Assembly: GCA_900129595.1 (NCBI GenBank)
Contig: FQWG01000001.1
Location: 496,001-560,000, forward strand
DNA length: 64,000 bases
Direction: 5' to 3'
Source of the DNA: Flavobacterium frigidimaris
GTDB taxonomy: Bacteria > Bacteroidota > Bacteroidia > Flavobacteriales > Flavobacteriaceae
Shown here: piece after piece, positions 63,416 through 64,000 of the stretch
Layout of the letters: each line of letters begins with the position of its first letter
Position numbering within the stretch: position 1 is the first letter of the stretch
Notes under the pieces: generated by a model
What the model was told of the DNA's origin: nothing
Seen by the model: only the letters and a program-made list of their open reading frames with translations
Database searches by the model: none
Translations under genes and position numbers: made by a program

Positions 63416-63916
63416 ATGGGAGATCATAAAGACTTAACAAACGAATTTGCTGTAGATAAAATAAAAGATCTTGCAGAAAATATAAAAACATGTATGTTTT
63501 GTACCTATAACGAATACAGACTACAATCGCGACCAATGTCAGTTCAGAAAATCGACGATTTAGGACAACTTTGGTTTTTATCAGACAGAAACAGCAGTCA
63601 GAATGCAGAGATTAGTCTTAACCCGCAGGTTGAGTTATTCTTTTCTGAACCGCATGATAAATTTCTGACCTTACACGGAACCGCAAGCATATCCTATGAC
63701 AGGGAGAAAATAAAAGAACTTTGGGATCCAATCGTAAAGATCTGGATGCCGGAAGGCGAAGATGATCCAAACTTAAGCGTTATAAAAGTAGTACCGGAAG
63801 ACGGTTATTACTGGAACAACAAAAACGGAAAAATGGTAGCCATCGCTAAAATGGCGACTGCCTTTGTAACCGGAAAAACAATGGATGACGGAATTGAAGG
63901 TAACTTGAAATTGTAG
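63416..63916 (+). CDS. pyridoxamine 5'-phosphate oxidase-like general stress protein
   Basis: This 166-residue protein has the split-barrel FMN-binding fold: IKTCMFCTYNEYRLQSRPMS, LGQLWFLSDRNSSQNAEISL, VELFFSEPHDKFLTLHGTAS and ELWDPIVKIWMPEGEDDPNL are typical of the YdaG/GsiE-like general stress group rather than true PdxH. It probably binds FMN or a related cofactor; the reaction is unknown. It ends before another copy of the dispersed palindrome and is monocistronic as far as the window shows. Confidence 0.88.
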   Translation: MGDHKDLTNEFAVDKIKDLAENIKTCMFCTYNEYRLQSRPMSVQKIDDLGQLWFLSDRNSSQNAEISLNPQVELFFSEPHDKFLTLHGTASISYDREKIKELWDPIVKIWMPEGEDDPNLSVIKVVPEDGYYWNNKNGKMVAIAKMATAFVTGKTMDDGIEGNLKL

Positions 63917-63951
63917 TTTTTATAAGGATAATTTAACCACAAAAAGCTCAT

Positions 63952-63967
63952 CCCGATAGCTATCGGG
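63952..63967. repeat. CCCGATAGCTATCGGG palindrome
   Basis: Another perfect copy of the dispersed palindrome, downstream of the stress-protein gene, followed by ATACGCAAAGC as in related flanks. Confidence 0.85.
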
Positions 63968-64000
63968 ATACGCAAAGCCCGCTAAGATTTATTTCTTTAC

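Overview
The window looks like a chromosome segment of a member of the Bacteroidota, most likely a Flavobacterium-type soil or freshwater flavobacterium. The reasons are the low GC content, two SusC/SusD pairs, an ECF sigma/FecR pair, promoters of the TTTG-N19-TAnnTTTG type, lipoprotein signal peptides, and many dispersed palindromic intergenic repeats. I saw no rRNA, tRNA or CRISPR array.

Layout. 1-3 kb: the 3' part of a DUF5107/TPR protein that runs off the left edge. 3.3-25.6 kb: a large polysaccharide utilisation locus (PUL) on the minus strand. In transcription order it holds a clan GH-D alpha-galactosidase-like enzyme, a sialate O-acetylesterase-like esterase, a GH36 alpha-galactosidase, a GntR-type regulator with a sugar-binding-protein-like sensor, a sodium/solute symporter, SusC, SusD, a GH2 enzyme with a C-terminal discoidin domain, a GH95 and a GH92 enzyme. 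The target is probably an acetylated, galactose-substituted hemicellulose or a complex glycan. The promoters of susC and of the first glycosidase operon carry the same phased TAGTATA operator at an identical distance from the -7 box, and the regulator's own promoter also has a TAGTATA half-site, which suggests one GntR regulon. 26-35.5 kb: a second system on the plus strand, with ECF sigma factor, FecR anti-sigma, STN-domain SusC, SusD, a surface lipoprotein and a di-haem cytochrome c peroxidase, and no carbohydrate enzyme.

35.8-37 kb: a VOC-fold protein and a tautomerase. 37-45.4 kb: a heavy-metal efflux block on the minus strand, made of a small Cys-rich exported protein, a CzcA-type RND pump, a TolC-type outer-membrane factor, a membrane-fusion lipoprotein and a CadA/ZntA-type P-type ATPase. 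45.7-47.6 kb: a frameshifted outer-membrane-protein gene followed by a beta-barrel protein. 47.6-54.4 kb: a signalling cluster with a REC-histidine kinase, a CHASE3/HAMP/GAF hybrid kinase with three receivers, a lone receiver, CheR and CheB, and no chemoreceptor. 54.7-64 kb: accessory and stress genes, comprising an SDR oxidoreductase, a SemiSWEET remnant bounded by long poly-A tracts, an intact Tn5-like IS4-family element with a perfect 10-bp target duplication, an AraC-like regulator, a small conserved protein, a multi-PAS histidine kinase, a receiver protein and a general-stress flavin-binding protein.

Between genes there are several classes of inverted-repeat element. Many are nested, with outer inverted arms enclosing an inner palindrome. 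One class (core CCCGATAGCTATCGGG) also lies inside the signal-peptide codons of two adjacent efflux genes, in opposite orientations.
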